A stretch of DNA of 64,000 nucleotides from Actinokineospora diospyrosa (GCF_024171925.1 NZ_JAMTCO010000001.1:620001-684000), one strand, 5' to 3'. Positions 46,601 through 55,887 are shown, numbered from the stretch's first letter. Numbers and translations: made by a program. Notes: generated by a model not told the origin, from the letters alone.

Positions 46601-49198
46601 GGCGTCGCGGTCGGCAACACCGACGTGGTGCCCCTCAAGGGCTACCAGGCGGCGGCGGGAACCGAGTACTTCCGACTCGGTGGCGCGCACCTGACCGCGG
46701 GCGTCCACACGCTGAAGCTGACGGTGGCGGGCAAGGAGTCCTCGTCCACCGGCTACAAGATCGGCATCGACCACGTCAACGCCGTGGCGTTCGCCAACTC
46801 CACCATCACCGACTTCACCTCGGCGATGAACAACAACGGCATCGCGCCTGATGGCACCGCCGCCGACTTCGACACCAACGGCATCGCGGGCATCTCCGCG
46901 CAAACCCTTGCGGCGGCGGGCATGGCGCCCGGGCAGTCGGTCAACGTCGATGGCGCCACCTTCGTGATGCCCGCTCACCGCGCCGACGGCAACGACAACA
47001 TCATCGCGTTCGGCCAGACGATCTCGCTGCCGGTGGCGCAGCAGGTCAAGGCCAGCGCGGTCGGCTTCCTCGTCGCCGACACCTGCGACCCGGTGTCCGA
47101 GCGCACCGGCTCGGTGACCTACCAGGACAACACCGTCGACAAGCCGCGCTTCCCGTCGGTGCCGGACTGGTTCCAGGGTCCCAGGGAGTCCGCGCAGGTA
47201 GTGCTGCCTTACGTCACGTGGGGCACCTCGACCAACAACGCCTACCAGCCGAAGATCTACGCGGTCTTCATCCCGACCGATCCGACCAAGACGCTTAAGA
47301 ACGTCACGCTGCCCAACTACGGCACCCCGTACCTGCCGGGCTGCGCTGGTAAGTCCGCCCTGCACGTGCTGGCCATGGCTCCGCGCCCGGTCCAGGCCGG
47401 GTGGCTGGGTGCTTGGGCTTCACAGCCGGACACTGTGACTGTGCCGCCGGGTGGGGCGAACTTCGCCAACCAGACCGTGCGTACCGTCGTGCACCCGAGC
47501 CTGACCGGCTCGCAGGTCCGGATCACCCTCTCCAACAACGGCAACCACTCGCCTCTTACCGTCAACAAGGCATCTGTCGGCGCCCAGCAGGGCACCGGAG
47601 TTGACTCTGTCGCGGCGCCGGTCGCGCTCGCCTTCGGTGGCAGCGCCTCGGTGACGATCCCGGCGGGCGGCGAGGTTGTCAGTGACGCGATCGCGTTCCC
47701 GTCGACCTCGGGTGGTTCCGGCAACCTCGTTGTCAGCGTCTACCACTCCGCGGCCGTTAGCAGGGTGCCCGCGCACTCGGCTGCCACTGCTGCTGTGCGG
47801 CTCGGTGCTGGTGACCTCACCACCACCGCCTCCGGTACCGGATTCACCACGACTCTTACCGGTACCTACGTCCTGACCGGTCTTCAGGTCTCCACCTCTG
47901 ACAACTCGCTCGGCACGGTTGTGGTGCTGGGTGACCAGCAGGCCGCCTCGGCCGGTAGTGATGTCAGCGCTGGGCACCGTAAGACGTGGGTGGACAAGCT
48001 GCCTGACGCTTTGAACACGGCAGGCATGCCTTTGCCCGGCAGCATCGTCAACGCCAGCCGCTCTGGGCTGCCGACCGCCGCCTCTTGGCAGATGAACGAG
48101 GCCAGCGGCACTGCGCTGATCGACGCTAACGGGTCGAACCAGGCGACCCTGGTCGGCAGCTACGCCCGTACCGCCGAGCGCGGCGGAGCGGTCGACTTCG
48201 ACGGCAGCACCGGTCACGCCACCGTGCCCGGCAGCCCGATCAACACCACGCAGAGCTACACGGTGTCGGCTTGGGCGAAGCTGGAGTCGACCGCCGCGTC
48301 GGCCACGGTGTTCAGCCGCGGTGACAGCTCTACCGGGTCGCTGCAGTTGCTGTACTCCAAGCCGAACAACGCTTGGGCGCTGACCAACCCCGCGGGCGGT
48401 GCGTCTGCTCTTGTCGTCGGCCCCGCGCCCACGCTCAACGCTTGGACGCACCTGGTCGGCACCTACGACGCGGCGTCCAAGGAGATGAGGCTCTACGTCA
48501 ACGGCGCGCTCGTGGCGTCTGGCTCGAGGAACACCGTGGACGGCGCCGGTCCGTTCGTCATCGGCGCGGGTAAGTCTGCCGGTGGCACCGTGTCCGGTTA
48601 CTTCAACGGGTCCATCAGCGAGGTCCGCGTGTTCCAGAGCGCCGCGGTCGCCAACGACGTCTCCGTGCTGTACCGGGGCAACGCGGTCACCGGTCAGCGG
48701 GCGGGGGTGAACGCGCCGTCGCTGGTCGACGCCGCGACCACCCTGAGCAGGAACGTCTACGACCAGCCGAACCTCCGGACCGTCGTGGTGGCACTCGGCG
48801 CCAACGACGTCTTGGCCGGGCGCAGCAAGACCGACATCCTCGCGGGCTTCCGCCAGGTGATGCACCAGGCCAACGCGGGCGCGTTGCGCAACACCCGACG
48901 CTCCGACGGCGACCTCACCCACGTCATCGTGTCCACCATCCCCGCGCTGGGCTTGGCCGCGAACGACCCCCGGGAGATCGTCCGGCAGCAGGTCAACAAC
49001 GACCTGCTGTTCAACTACACCGACCAGGGTGCTGACGAGATCATCGATATCGCGGGCACCGTCGCCGACCCGAGCAACGCGAATCTGGTGAACCCGAGCT
49101 ACCTGACCGGTGGGGTGCTCAACGACGCGTACTTCACCGCGGTGGCCGACGCCATCGCGATGGCAGCGTCGACCTTCCCGCCGACAGCGCAGTTCTAG
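43640..49198 (+). CDS. Giant secreted multidomain protein: CBM-like modules, SGNH-type domain with inserted LamG
   Basis: 1852 residues. A signal peptide spans about 1-41 (RR...AGQALLAAALVVTGLSVPATAA). Residues 60-600 form the long N-terminal region seen in many actinobacterial surface proteins. Two carbohydrate-binding-like beta-sandwich modules follow (about 754-904 and 906-1053, both beginning with EAE). From about 1254 (GWLGAWASQP) the sequence follows a GDSL/SGNH esterase, with a LamG-like jellyroll (about 1477-1674, WQMNEASGTALID...LYVNGALVASG) inserted in it. The SGNH nucleophile motif reads GDQQ instead of GDSx; GANDV remains; the terminal DxxH is not seen. It is probably a wall- or polysaccharide-binding protein rather than an active esterase. 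The ATG at 43640 was chosen for the signal peptide. Confidence 0.85.
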   Translation: MRRSSRLSSSGPLVRGAAFAGQALLAAALVVTGLSVPATAAPAKQAAAPAPMSATEKGAFAEARATGKPVAVADQVTESTQVLAKPDGSFVYESSAAPQRVKRGDRWVGIDPALRTNADGSLSPAATPLDVAFSAGGTAPYITLKSAEGQVALHWPTPLPAPQVEGSKVTYAGVLPGVDLVLTASALSYQQVLVVHDAAAAANPALRQVKVTARTTGLELKTGADGALSAVDSAGKTVFTGSTPTMWDSSKPTATDATPTAADPKAGRVDKVAVSSRAIAVEQPAAKVAGKAAAAKQVIVRAAEVAIAPDITALTRPGVKYPVFVDPSLTGSQLAWGETTANGYSYFNAAMDAQVGRCYNGAGACGSLTTARSFFRLNTEPIKPRSGWAAVVWTAGVYVTQTHGAHACTAEPVRLWSTGPIFSGMSWNNPGLSGNLDTKSSAAGDQCGGAGGVVFDAAPVKDFVQTAANGGWNDITVALAAPDENQQLQWKKFATSGAAAPKLVAEFSYRPNQPTGLDIPAAAKCTPYPQVVGTSTPALQATATDNNSPTLPIVLRYEIYNRATNALVVHSGENPVIASGTMGSWSPPALPDGDYRYQVGAIGLYPGYPARYLWGPAYSSVLDFNVRSAPLTQTPTIRTSSDYPKLAWGAPSNSPGSVMVNDPGNAEVEGFTYTFNGPGTEVIPGPTDCVYDRVFGTTGGWVSGRSNVNVRLPAGLSAGYHTMHVRSFDRAHKLSPESQAYEFYVAPAVASPSTVIEAETMTISQPNGQNSTVGVQADCCGVDWSGTGQVHFVGNAVNQTFTLGFNVGAERDYDLGVGITKSYDYGIVSYKIDGQSVGQPSPTGPVGSYDTYDVVVRYGQVSLGTRRLTAGAHTLTVTMTGTNAASVGSRYHAGVDYLVLAPTGRFEAEQPSQVTVTQPPGQTVAVGRQDQTAGTASWSEGAQLAFDATANGASVDLAIRIPTEADYALGINLTTGPQQGNVGVQVDGVAVGNTDVVPLKGYQAAAGTEYFRLGGAHLTAGVHTLKLTVAGKESSSTGYKIGIDHVNAVAFANSTITDFTSAMNNNGIAPDGTAADFDTNGIAGISAQTLAAAGMAPGQSVNVDGATFVMPAHRADGNDNIIAFGQTISLPVAQQVKASAVGFLVADTCDPVSERTGSVTYQDNTVDKPRFPSVPDWFQGPRESAQVVLPYVTWGTSTNNAYQPKIYAVFIPTDPTKTLKNVTLPNYGTPYLPGCAGKSALHVLAMAPRPVQAGWLGAWASQPDTVTVPPGGANFANQTVRTVVHPSLTGSQVRITLSNNGNHSPLTVNKASVGAQQGTGVDSVAAPVALAFGGSASVTIPAGGEVVSDAIAFPSTSGGSGNLVVSVYHSAAVSRVPAHSAATAAVRLGAGDLTTTASGTGFTTTLTGTYVLTGLQVSTSDNSLGTVVVLGDQQAASAGSDVSAGHRKTWVDKLPDALNTAGMPLPGSIVNASRSGLPTAASWQMNEASGTALIDANGSNQATLVGSYARTAERGGAVDFDGSTGHATVPGSPINTTQSYTVSAWAKLESTAASATVFSRGDSSTGSLQLLYSKPNNAWALTNPAGGASALVVGPAPTLNAWTHLVGTYDAASKEMRLYVNGALVASGSRNTVDGAGPFVIGAGKSAGGTVSGYFNGSISEVRVFQSAAVANDVSVLYRGNAVTGQRAGVNAPSLVDAATTLSRNVYDQPNLRTVVVALGANDVLAGRSKTDILAGFRQVMHQANAGALRNTRRSDGDLTHVIVSTIPALGLAANDPREIVRQQVNNDLLFNYTDQGADEIIDIAGTVADPSNANLVNPSYLTGGVLNDAYFTAVADAIAMAASTFPPTAQF

Positions 49199-49207
49199 TC
49201 CGCTAGC

Positions 49208-49252
49208 CCCAGTGCCCGCAGTGGTGGTCTTCTCACTACTGCGGGCACTGGG
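49208..49252. terminator. Strong bidirectional hairpin terminator
   Basis: 49208-49226 and 49234-49252 form a 19-bp stem with one G-U pair and a 7-base loop, filling the gap between the convergent stops at 49198 and 49257. Confidence 0.9.
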
Positions 49253-49256
49253 CTGT

Positions 49257-50531
49257 CTAACGCAAGTCTGAGCCCTTCGTCTCCGGCAGGGTAAGGATCA
49301 CCACGAAAGCGATTGCGGCAGCCGCCGCCAGGTACCAGAAGAACACCGTCGAGGCGCCCGCGTCTGCCAAGGCTGTCACCACAAGAGGGGCTGTGCCGCC
49401 GAAGAGGGCGACGGTGAGGTTGTACCAAGCGCCGATGCCGAGGCCGCGTAGCTCGGTAGGGAACAGCTCGCTCATGATGGCTGGCGCGATGGACGTCATC
49501 GCGGTGTAGAAGCCCAAGCCAACGCAGAACACCACGACCAGGTTGCCCAAGCCGGGCCGCACCAATGTGGACAGTGGGTAGCTCAGGATCGCTATGGCCG
49601 CTGCCCAGACCAGCAGCTGCGGCTTGCGCCCGAACCTGTCCGCGATCGCTCCCATCGGGTACTGCAAGACCACGAACAGCGCTGTGCCTATAGACAACGC
49701 AAGGAACACGTCGCTGTCATCGGCCTTCCTCGTGTTGATCGCGAACGGCGTCAGTGCGCTGAAGAACGTGTAGTAGCACAGGGTCGACAACATCGTGAAG
49801 CCGACAAGGTGCCCGACCGCCTTGGGGTGCTCTCTTAGCGTCAACAGCAGCGGGTTGGTCAACCGCCGGGCCTTCTCCTTGTTGTCCTCGAACTGCTCGG
49901 TCTCGTCCAACGCCCGCCGCAAGACAAGCCCGACGAGGCCCAAAGCGCCGCCGACGATGAACGGAATCCGCCAGCCGTAGTCCTGCATGGCCGCCTTGCC
50001 CAACCCGCTGTTGAGGAAGTAGCCCAGCAACGACGCGATCAACACCGCCGACCCGGTCGAGATGTAGAAGAACGCCGAGTACCGCCCCCGCCGATCCGAA
50101 GGCGCGATCTCCGCGAGGTACGCCGACGCGTTAGACACCTCGCCGCCCATGGACAGCCCCTGCGTGATCCGCGCCAGGAGCAGCAAGATCGGCGCCAGCC
50201 ACCCCACCTGGGCGAACGTGGGCAACACCCCGATCGCCAACGACGCCCCCGCCATCGCCACGATCGTCAGGATCATCGCAGGCCGCCGCCCCCGGGTGTC
50301 GGCGAACCTGCCGAGCAGATACCCACCCAGGGGCCGGAAGAAGAACGCCAACGCATAGGTCGCGAACGTGGCGATCAGCGCCTTGCTACCCGGCTCGAAC
50401 AACGCGGTGGCAATGTAGGTACTGAACGTCGCATAGACAGTCCAGTCATACCACTCGACTGCGTTTCCGACGCTGGCGGCGATGAGCTTTCGTACGGGTA
50501 AGCGGTGTTTCTCGGTGACGGCCCCAACCAC
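49257..50531 (-). CDS. MHS-family metabolite:H+ symporter (MFS)
   Basis: 424 residues, 12 membrane segments. ASVGNAVEWYDWTVYATFSTYIA in helix 1, GRFADTRGRRPAM in loop 2-3 and ARITQGLSMGGEVSNASAYLAEIAP are hallmarks of the metabolite:H+ symporter group (KgtP/ProP/ShiA-like), which import dicarboxylates, betaines or aromatic acids. The GTG start is at 50531. It lies 93 bases downstream of the NB-ARC/TPR regulator on the same strand, so they might be co-transcribed. The substrate cannot be told from sequence. Confidence 0.9.
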   Translation of the reverse strand: MVGAVTEKHRLPVRKLIAASVGNAVEWYDWTVYATFSTYIATALFEPGSKALIATFATYALAFFFRPLGGYLLGRFADTRGRRPAMILTIVAMAGASLAIGVLPTFAQVGWLAPILLLLARITQGLSMGGEVSNASAYLAEIAPSDRRGRYSAFFYISTGSAVLIASLLGYFLNSGLGKAAMQDYGWRIPFIVGGALGLVGLVLRRALDETEQFEDNKEKARRLTNPLLLTLREHPKAVGHLVGFTMLSTLCYYTFFSALTPFAINTRKADDSDVFLALSIGTALFVVLQYPMGAIADRFGRKPQLLVWAAAIAILSYPLSTLVRPGLGNLVVVFCVGLGFYTAMTSIAPAIMSELFPTELRGLGIGAWYNLTVALFGGTAPLVVTALADAGASTVFFWYLAAAAAIAFVVILTLPETKGSDLR

Positions 50532-50624
50532 GACCCACCTCCTGGTGCGTGTCTGTCGTTGGACAGTGCCACAGTAGGGGCTAGATGTGTAGGGTTATTT
50601 CCACCTTGCTAAGTGGGTATCCGG

Positions 50625-52709
50625 TTAGGCCAGCTTCCGCTGGATTGTGTCGGTGTCCGGGTCGGCGAGCTTCTCCAGGAGGACTAGCGCGGCCTCCCAG
50701 TGCTCCCGGGCCTCGGCGGGCCTGCCGAGGCCTGCTAGGGCGGCTCCGAGGGCGTCGTGTGTGCGGGCCTCGGTGTGCCAGTCGTCCAGGGATTGGGCTA
50801 GGGGGAGGGCTTGGGTGGCGTAGTCGAAGGCCTTGGTGGGGTCGTCCATGCTGTTGTGGACCCCGCTGAGGGCCGCGTAGACCATCGCCACGTTTCGCTG
50901 GTCGCCGTGCTCCTTGCGGATCTCCAGGGACCGCAGCAGGCTCGCGATGGCGGCGTCGTACTCGCCGAGGCTGTGTTGGGCCGCGCCGAGCAGCCTTAGG
51001 GCCGTGGCCTCGCCGAACGAGTCTCCCTCGGCGATGTGCAGGTCCAGAGCTTCGGTGAGCGTCGTGACGGCTGAGGCGACGTCGCCGAGTAGGTGTTGGA
51101 CGTCGCCTATGTCGCGGAGGGCCCACGCTTGAGCCCAGCGCTCGCCTAGTCCTTGCCAGCCCGCGCGAGCCAGGTCGAAGTGCTCAAGAGCGGTGGCGTA
51201 GTCACGCAATCCCCGGTAGGCGAGCGCGATGCTCGTGTGCAGCCACGCCAGTGCGCTCTGGTTCCCCGTTGCCCGCGCCGCGCGCAAAGCCACCAAGTGG
51301 GTGTCCACCCAGTCGTTCAGCGGACGGCGGACTAGGAACTCGCCGAACATGGTCACCGGCAGCTGCCATGCCAGCGTCAACTCACCCGCGCGCTCGGCTT
51401 GTGCGACCGAGTCCACCAGGTTTGCCCGCTCTTGGTCGCACCAGTGGAGGGCCTCCGCCCTGTCTGCGAACGTCGGTAGTTCTGCCGTTGGGTCGGGCAG
51501 ACCTATGTCGATACGGGTGAAGTTCGGCGCGAACACCCGAGCGGCAGCGTCGGCCACTTGCGCGTACCAGGTGAGCAAACGTCGTAGTGCTTGTGCGTGT
51601 TCTGGGTCTTCGGCGGCTCGTTCGGCGGCGTATACGCGAAGGAGATCGTGGAACCGGTAGCGCTTGGGGGAGTCTTCGCGAACCAGGTGGGCATTTACGA
51701 GCGCGTCCAGCAATCGACGGGTCGTTGCCACGGGGAGATCCACCAGTGCCGCGACAGCACCAACGCTGATGTCTGGTCCCGGGGCTACGCCGAGGAGGCG
51801 GAACAGCCGGGCCGCTTCAGGCTGCAACGTCCGGTAGGACAAGGAGAACACCACGCGCACTGCGGCAGTGGGGTCCTCATCATCGGTGAGAGCGTCTAAG
51901 CGCTCTTGCCGCAACTCCTCGGCGAAGTCGGACAGGCTCAACGACTCGTTCGCGGCGAGCCTGCCGCCGACGATGCGCAATGCCAGAGGCAGGTAGCCAC
52001 AACTGCGCGCCAACTCCGCGGCCGCATCGGGTTCGGCCGCCACTCGGTCGCTGCCCGCGATCCGGGCCAGCACCTCGACTGCCCGCTGCGGGGGCAGCAC
52101 GTCCAAAGCCATCCGTTGAGCCCCCTCCCTGGTCGCCAATCCCGTCAGTCTACTGCGACTGGTGATCAGCACGCGGCACGTAGGCGAGCCGGGCAGCAGC
52201 GGGCGGACCTGCTGCGGGGTGGCCGCGTTGTCCAGGACGATGAGGATTCGCTTGCCATACACCAGGGATCGGTACAGAGCCGCTCGCGGCTCAGTACCCA
52301 CCGGGATGCGTTCGCCAGGTATGTCTAACGACCGCAGAATCTGCTCTAACGCGTCCTCGGCAGGCACAGCGTCGTCGGCATGGTAGCCGCGGAGGTCAAG
52401 GTAGAGGTCTCCGTCAGGAAAGCTGTCCCGTACCTGATGGGCCCAATGCGTTGCCAATGAAGTCTTCCCGACGCCACCGATCCCCACAATCATCGTTGGT
52501 ACAACCGGAGTAGGGCTCTCCAGCCAGTTGCCCAACGACGCCAGGTACTTCTCTCGATCGTTGAAGTGTGCGGTATCTGCCGGTAGCTGCCGGGGGACCG
52601 GCAGTGCTACCTGCGTGGTGGAGAAGTGAACGCCGCCGGCGATAGTGTGCGCCTGGACGACGTTCGATGATGTTGCGGCCAAATGGTTCTGGGTCGGTTC
52701 GTCGGCCAC
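50625..52709 (-). CDS. AfsR-like NB-ARC/TPR regulatory protein without a DNA-binding domain
   Basis: 694 residues. A short N-terminal segment with SSNVVQAHTIAGGVHF, common in actinobacterial NB-ARC proteins, precedes an NB-ARC ATPase (GIGGVGKTSL P-loop near 78, ILIVLDNA near 155, TSRSRL near 182) and a C-terminal TPR region (about 430-690; repeats such as ALEHFDLARAGWQGLGERWAQAW and AIASLLRSLEIRKEHGDQRNVAM). No SARP or HTH domain is visible, so it is a STAND ATPase that probably acts through protein partners. A GTG at 52709 with GAGGGA upstream is preferred to TTG 52733. It is divergent from the lanthipeptide synthetase and could sense its signal. Confidence 0.88.
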   Translation of the reverse strand: MADEPTQNHLAATSSNVVQAHTIAGGVHFSTTQVALPVPRQLPADTAHFNDREKYLASLGNWLESPTPVVPTMIVGIGGVGKTSLATHWAHQVRDSFPDGDLYLDLRGYHADDAVPAEDALEQILRSLDIPGERIPVGTEPRAALYRSLVYGKRILIVLDNAATPQQVRPLLPGSPTCRVLITSRSRLTGLATREGAQRMALDVLPPQRAVEVLARIAGSDRVAAEPDAAAELARSCGYLPLALRIVGGRLAANESLSLSDFAEELRQERLDALTDDEDPTAAVRVVFSLSYRTLQPEAARLFRLLGVAPGPDISVGAVAALVDLPVATTRRLLDALVNAHLVREDSPKRYRFHDLLRVYAAERAAEDPEHAQALRRLLTWYAQVADAAARVFAPNFTRIDIGLPDPTAELPTFADRAEALHWCDQERANLVDSVAQAERAGELTLAWQLPVTMFGEFLVRRPLNDWVDTHLVALRAARATGNQSALAWLHTSIALAYRGLRDYATALEHFDLARAGWQGLGERWAQAWALRDIGDVQHLLGDVASAVTTLTEALDLHIAEGDSFGEATALRLLGAAQHSLGEYDAAIASLLRSLEIRKEHGDQRNVAMVYAALSGVHNSMDDPTKAFDYATQALPLAQSLDDWHTEARTHDALGAALAGLGRPAEAREHWEAALVLLEKLADPDTDTIQRKLA

Positions 52710-52957
52710 GGGTGTCCCTCGGCGGGTGATCAACGGATCGGCAGGCGGCCACTGTAGCGGTCCCGGGCTGGTGGCGGGCGGGATTCACGGCCGGTGGGCG
52801 GGAACTCGCCCGCCGGGCGCCCGCAGCCCGTTCGAGCAATCGGGTCGGGGCCTGTTCACCGGCGGTCACCTCCGGCAATCCTATTGATGGAACCCACTGC
52901 ACCTACCGTGTTATCTAACGGTGAACGGCTTGTTTCAGGGCGGACAAAGGAGTCTAG

Positions 52958-55726
52958 TTGCGAACGGGCCCCTCGTCGGGCCCGAGATCATGGGGGATGG
53001 TCGCGATGACGTTCGAGGACAACGCTTTGCTCGCCGACTGCGCCGCGGCGGTGCTCGCCCGCCACGAGCCGCGGCAATGGCGGCACGCCGTCGACGAGCG
53101 TTGGCACTACGTGCTGCCCGCCGACCACCAGCGTCGTGACCAGGGCTGGAAGTTGCACGTTCCCGCGACTCCGCTGTCGGCGTGCTTAGTGCTGTCCCGC
53201 GCGGTGGAAGTGCTCGCCCGGCACCGGTGCGCGTTCAAGTTCGCCGCCACCCTGCGCCAGTTGCACGAACTCGTTGGCCCCAACGCCGATCGCAACGCGG
53301 CGGGCAAGTTCCTCACCGTGTACCCCAACGACGATGCCCACGCGCGTGCGGTAGCCGAAGATCTCCACGAGGCGACTCTTGGTCTACCGGGCCAATGGAT
53401 CCTCACCGACCGCCGGTTTCGTCCGCATTCCCAGGTCTTCTACCGCTACGGCGGATTCACCCCGCCGATGGTGCTGACCGACGACGGCGAGTACCGCTCC
53501 GTGCTCCGCGCACCGGACGGAACGGTCATTCCGGACCAGCGCGGTGTTGGTCGAGTGGCCCCCTCGTGGGCGGTCGACCCCTTCGTCCACGCGACGGCCG
53601 AACCGTCCACTGTGGCCTCCACCGCCCCCGCGGCCCGCACTGCCCCGTCGGTCTCGGCGCCCCCGTCGGCCTCTGCGGCCACTGCGGCCACTGCGGCTTC
53701 GGCGGTGCTCATCGGCGGCAGGTTCACCGTCCGCACGGCGATCCGGCAGAACAACCGGGGCGGGGTGTACCTGGCCGAGGACCCCGCGGGGACCCGGGTC
53801 GTGCTCAAGCGCTTCCGCGAACACACCGGCGCCACCGTGGACGGCGGCGACTCGCGCACCCGCGCCCGCGCCGAGGCGCGCATGTTGTCGCTGCTCGGCC
53901 CGCAGGGCGCCGCGCCGGAGTTCATCGACATCTTCACCTCCGGCACCGACATCTTCGTGGCCCAGCAGTGGATCGACGGGGTGCCGCTGCGCCGGTTCGT
54001 CGCCCGCGAGCTGCGCCCCAGCGGCACCGCGCTCGCCCTGGACCTGGACCTCGTCGTGGACCTCACCGAGCAGCTGCTCAGGTTGCTCGCGAAGGTCCAC
54101 GCCGCCGGGTACGTGCTCGGTGACCTCACCCCGAACAACGTGCTCGTCACCCAGCAGCGGCGGCTGGTGCTGATCGACCTGGAGTCCGCGCTGCGGCCGG
54201 ACGACATCGCTCCCCGGCTGCTCACGCCCGGCTACGCCGCCCCGGAGGAAGAAGGGCGGGCGAGGATGATCGCCGTGGCGCCCGACCGGGCCACCGACCT
54301 CTACGGCCTCGGCGCGACCCTGTTCCACCTCGCCTCCGGCGCACACCCGCCCGCGTCCAAGGGCGCCCGGGTGCGCGAGATGGTCCGGTCGATGGCACTG
54401 CGCAACCCCGTCGCGGCCAGACTCGCCCCGGTCATCACCGAGCTCCTCGCACCGGAACCCGCGCGACGGCCGGGTATCGAAGACGTTCGCGCGATCCTGG
54501 CCAGGCCGGTACCCGCGCCCGAGGTGCCCGCCCAGCCCGACATCGCCGAGCTCATCGACGGGATGCTCGACGACGTCGTCACCACCGCGGACCCGGCGGG
54601 TGCCTCGATGTGGCGCAACTCGGAAACGGCGAGCCGGTACGACCCGTGCTCTGTGCACGTCGGCGCTCCCGGGGTGATGCTGGTGCTGTGCCAAGCGGCG
54701 CGGGCTGGCTATAGCGAAGTGCTCGACACCATTGACACCGCGGCCCGGTGGACGATGCGCAAGCTGCCCGACGAGCCACGCGTGCTGCCCGGTCTGATGT
54801 TCGGGCGCGCAGGCACCGCCGTCAGCCTCTATGAGGCAGGCGTGGTGTTAGGCGCAGAGGACGTCTCCGCGGCGGGCCTGGACTTAGCGCGGATCCTGCC
54901 CACGCAGTGGCACGTGCCGGACGTCTTCCACGGTGTCGCGGGCGCCGGGCTGGCACTGGTCCGGCTGTGGCGGCACACCGGCGACGACGACCTGCTCGCG
55001 CGGGCCCGCCGGTGCGCGGACGGCCTGCTCGGCAGCGCGACCCAGGACAGCGCCACCGGTGGTCCACAGTGGACCGCGACCGGGAACTTCCTGCTGGCGG
55101 GCACCCGGCACTGGGGCTTCGCGCACGGCACCGCGGGCATCGCCACCTTCCTGCTCGACATCGCCGAGGCCACCGGTGACGACCGCTACCTCGACGTGGC
55201 CCGCGCCGCGGCCGAGTCCCTGGGGCGCGTCGCCATCCTCGACGGCGAGGCCGCGTTCTGGCCCAGCGGTGAGGACGACGAGCACGCCGACACGGTCCGC
55301 CTCACCGGGTTCTGCAGCGGCGCCACCGGCGTCGGCACGTTCCTGCTGCGGCTGCACCAGCTCACCGGCGACCGGGCGGCCCGCGACCTGGCCGAGCGCG
55401 CGGCCACCGCCGTGCACCACGCCAACTGGACGTCCCCGCCGCTGTGGTGCCACGGCCTGGCCACCGACGGCGACTTCCTGCTCGACTGCGCAGGCCTGGC
55501 CGACTTGGCCACCACCCACCGCGACCGGGCGGCCGACACCGCCCGCGTCATCGCCGCCCGCGCCGTGCGCCGCCGCGGCCGCCTGCTCACCCCGGACGAC
55601 ACCGGTGACGTCGTCGCCTCGTTCGCCAACGGGTACGTGGGCGCCCTGTCCTTCCTGCTCCGCCTGCACCACGGCGGCGCCCGTCCCCTCCTGCCCGACT
55701 ACGCCCGAGACGTCGTCTCGGCCTGA
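52958..55726 (+). CDS. Class IV-like lanthipeptide synthetase (lyase-kinase-cyclase)
   Basis: 922 residues from a TTG with GGAG five bases upstream; ATG at 52997 or 53006 are alternatives. The N-terminal 1-205 resembles the phospho-Ser/Thr lyase of LanKC/LanL (GWKLHVPATPLSA, FLTVYPNDD, DRRFRPHSQVFYRYGGF). An Ala/Ser/Pro linker is followed by a kinase (about 245-520; VLKRF Lys285, GDLTPNN near 388, LIDLES). The LanC-like cyclase (about 600-915) keeps the zinc ligands Cys786 (FCSGATG) and Cys831-His832 (WCHGL), which class III enzymes lack; this points to class IV. It would phosphorylate and dehydrate Ser/Thr of the precursor encoded 24 bases downstream and form (methyl)lanthionine rings. Confidence 0.92.
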   Translation: MRTGPSSGPRSWGMVAMTFEDNALLADCAAAVLARHEPRQWRHAVDERWHYVLPADHQRRDQGWKLHVPATPLSACLVLSRAVEVLARHRCAFKFAATLRQLHELVGPNADRNAAGKFLTVYPNDDAHARAVAEDLHEATLGLPGQWILTDRRFRPHSQVFYRYGGFTPPMVLTDDGEYRSVLRAPDGTVIPDQRGVGRVAPSWAVDPFVHATAEPSTVASTAPAARTAPSVSAPPSASAATAATAASAVLIGGRFTVRTAIRQNNRGGVYLAEDPAGTRVVLKRFREHTGATVDGGDSRTRARAEARMLSLLGPQGAAPEFIDIFTSGTDIFVAQQWIDGVPLRRFVARELRPSGTALALDLDLVVDLTEQLLRLLAKVHAAGYVLGDLTPNNVLVTQQRRLVLIDLESALRPDDIAPRLLTPGYAAPEEEGRARMIAVAPDRATDLYGLGATLFHLASGAHPPASKGARVREMVRSMALRNPVAARLAPVITELLAPEPARRPGIEDVRAILARPVPAPEVPAQPDIAELIDGMLDDVVTTADPAGASMWRNSETASRYDPCSVHVGAPGVMLVLCQAARAGYSEVLDTIDTAARWTMRKLPDEPRVLPGLMFGRAGTAVSLYEAGVVLGAEDVSAAGLDLARILPTQWHVPDVFHGVAGAGLALVRLWRHTGDDDLLARARRCADGLLGSATQDSATGGPQWTATGNFLLAGTRHWGFAHGTAGIATFLLDIAEATGDDRYLDVARAAAESLGRVAILDGEAAFWPSGEDDEHADTVRLTGFCSGATGVGTFLLRLHQLTGDRAARDLAERAATAVHHANWTSPPLWCHGLATDGDFLLDCAGLADLATTHRDRAADTARVIAARAVRRRGRLLTPDDTGDVVASFANGYVGALSFLLRLHHGGARPLLPDYARDVVSA

Positions 55727-55750
55727 CCCCAGCGAAGGGAGGTGCCCAGG

Positions 55751-55885
55751 ATGGAACTGACCGTGAACGCGCTCGACCTGCTGCCCGCCGTCGAGCAGAC
55801 CGGCGACGAGCCGCAGCTGCTCTCCAGCTGCTGCAGCCACTGCTTCTCGTCCATGATGCTCGTCACCAACGGCTGCGAGTGGTGA
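55751..55885 (+). CDS. Lanthipeptide precursor peptide
   Basis: 44 residues, ATG preceded by GGGAGG. The N-terminal half (LTVNALDLLPAVEQTGDEPQ) is an acidic, amphipathic leader with an LDLL motif like class III/IV leaders. The C-terminal half is SSCCSHCFSSMMLVTNGCEW: five Ser, one Thr and four Cys in 20 residues, an ideal lanthionine substrate. No Ser-x2-Ser-x3-Cys labionin pattern is present, which agrees with the class IV-type cyclase. It is 24 bases downstream of the synthetase and followed by a hairpin. The leader/core cut is not determined, no protease gene is nearby, and I recognise no known family for this core. Confidence 0.88.
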   Translation: MELTVNALDLLPAVEQTGDEPQLLSSCCSHCFSSMMLVTNGCEW

Positions 55886-55887
55886 CC

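Noticed and set aside
55823-55876. Labionin (Ser-x2-Ser-x3-Cys) motif in the precursor core
   Set aside because: Ser26/Ser29 and Ser33/Ser34 have no Cys at the required spacing, and the cyclase has zinc ligands, so class III labionin chemistry is not supported.
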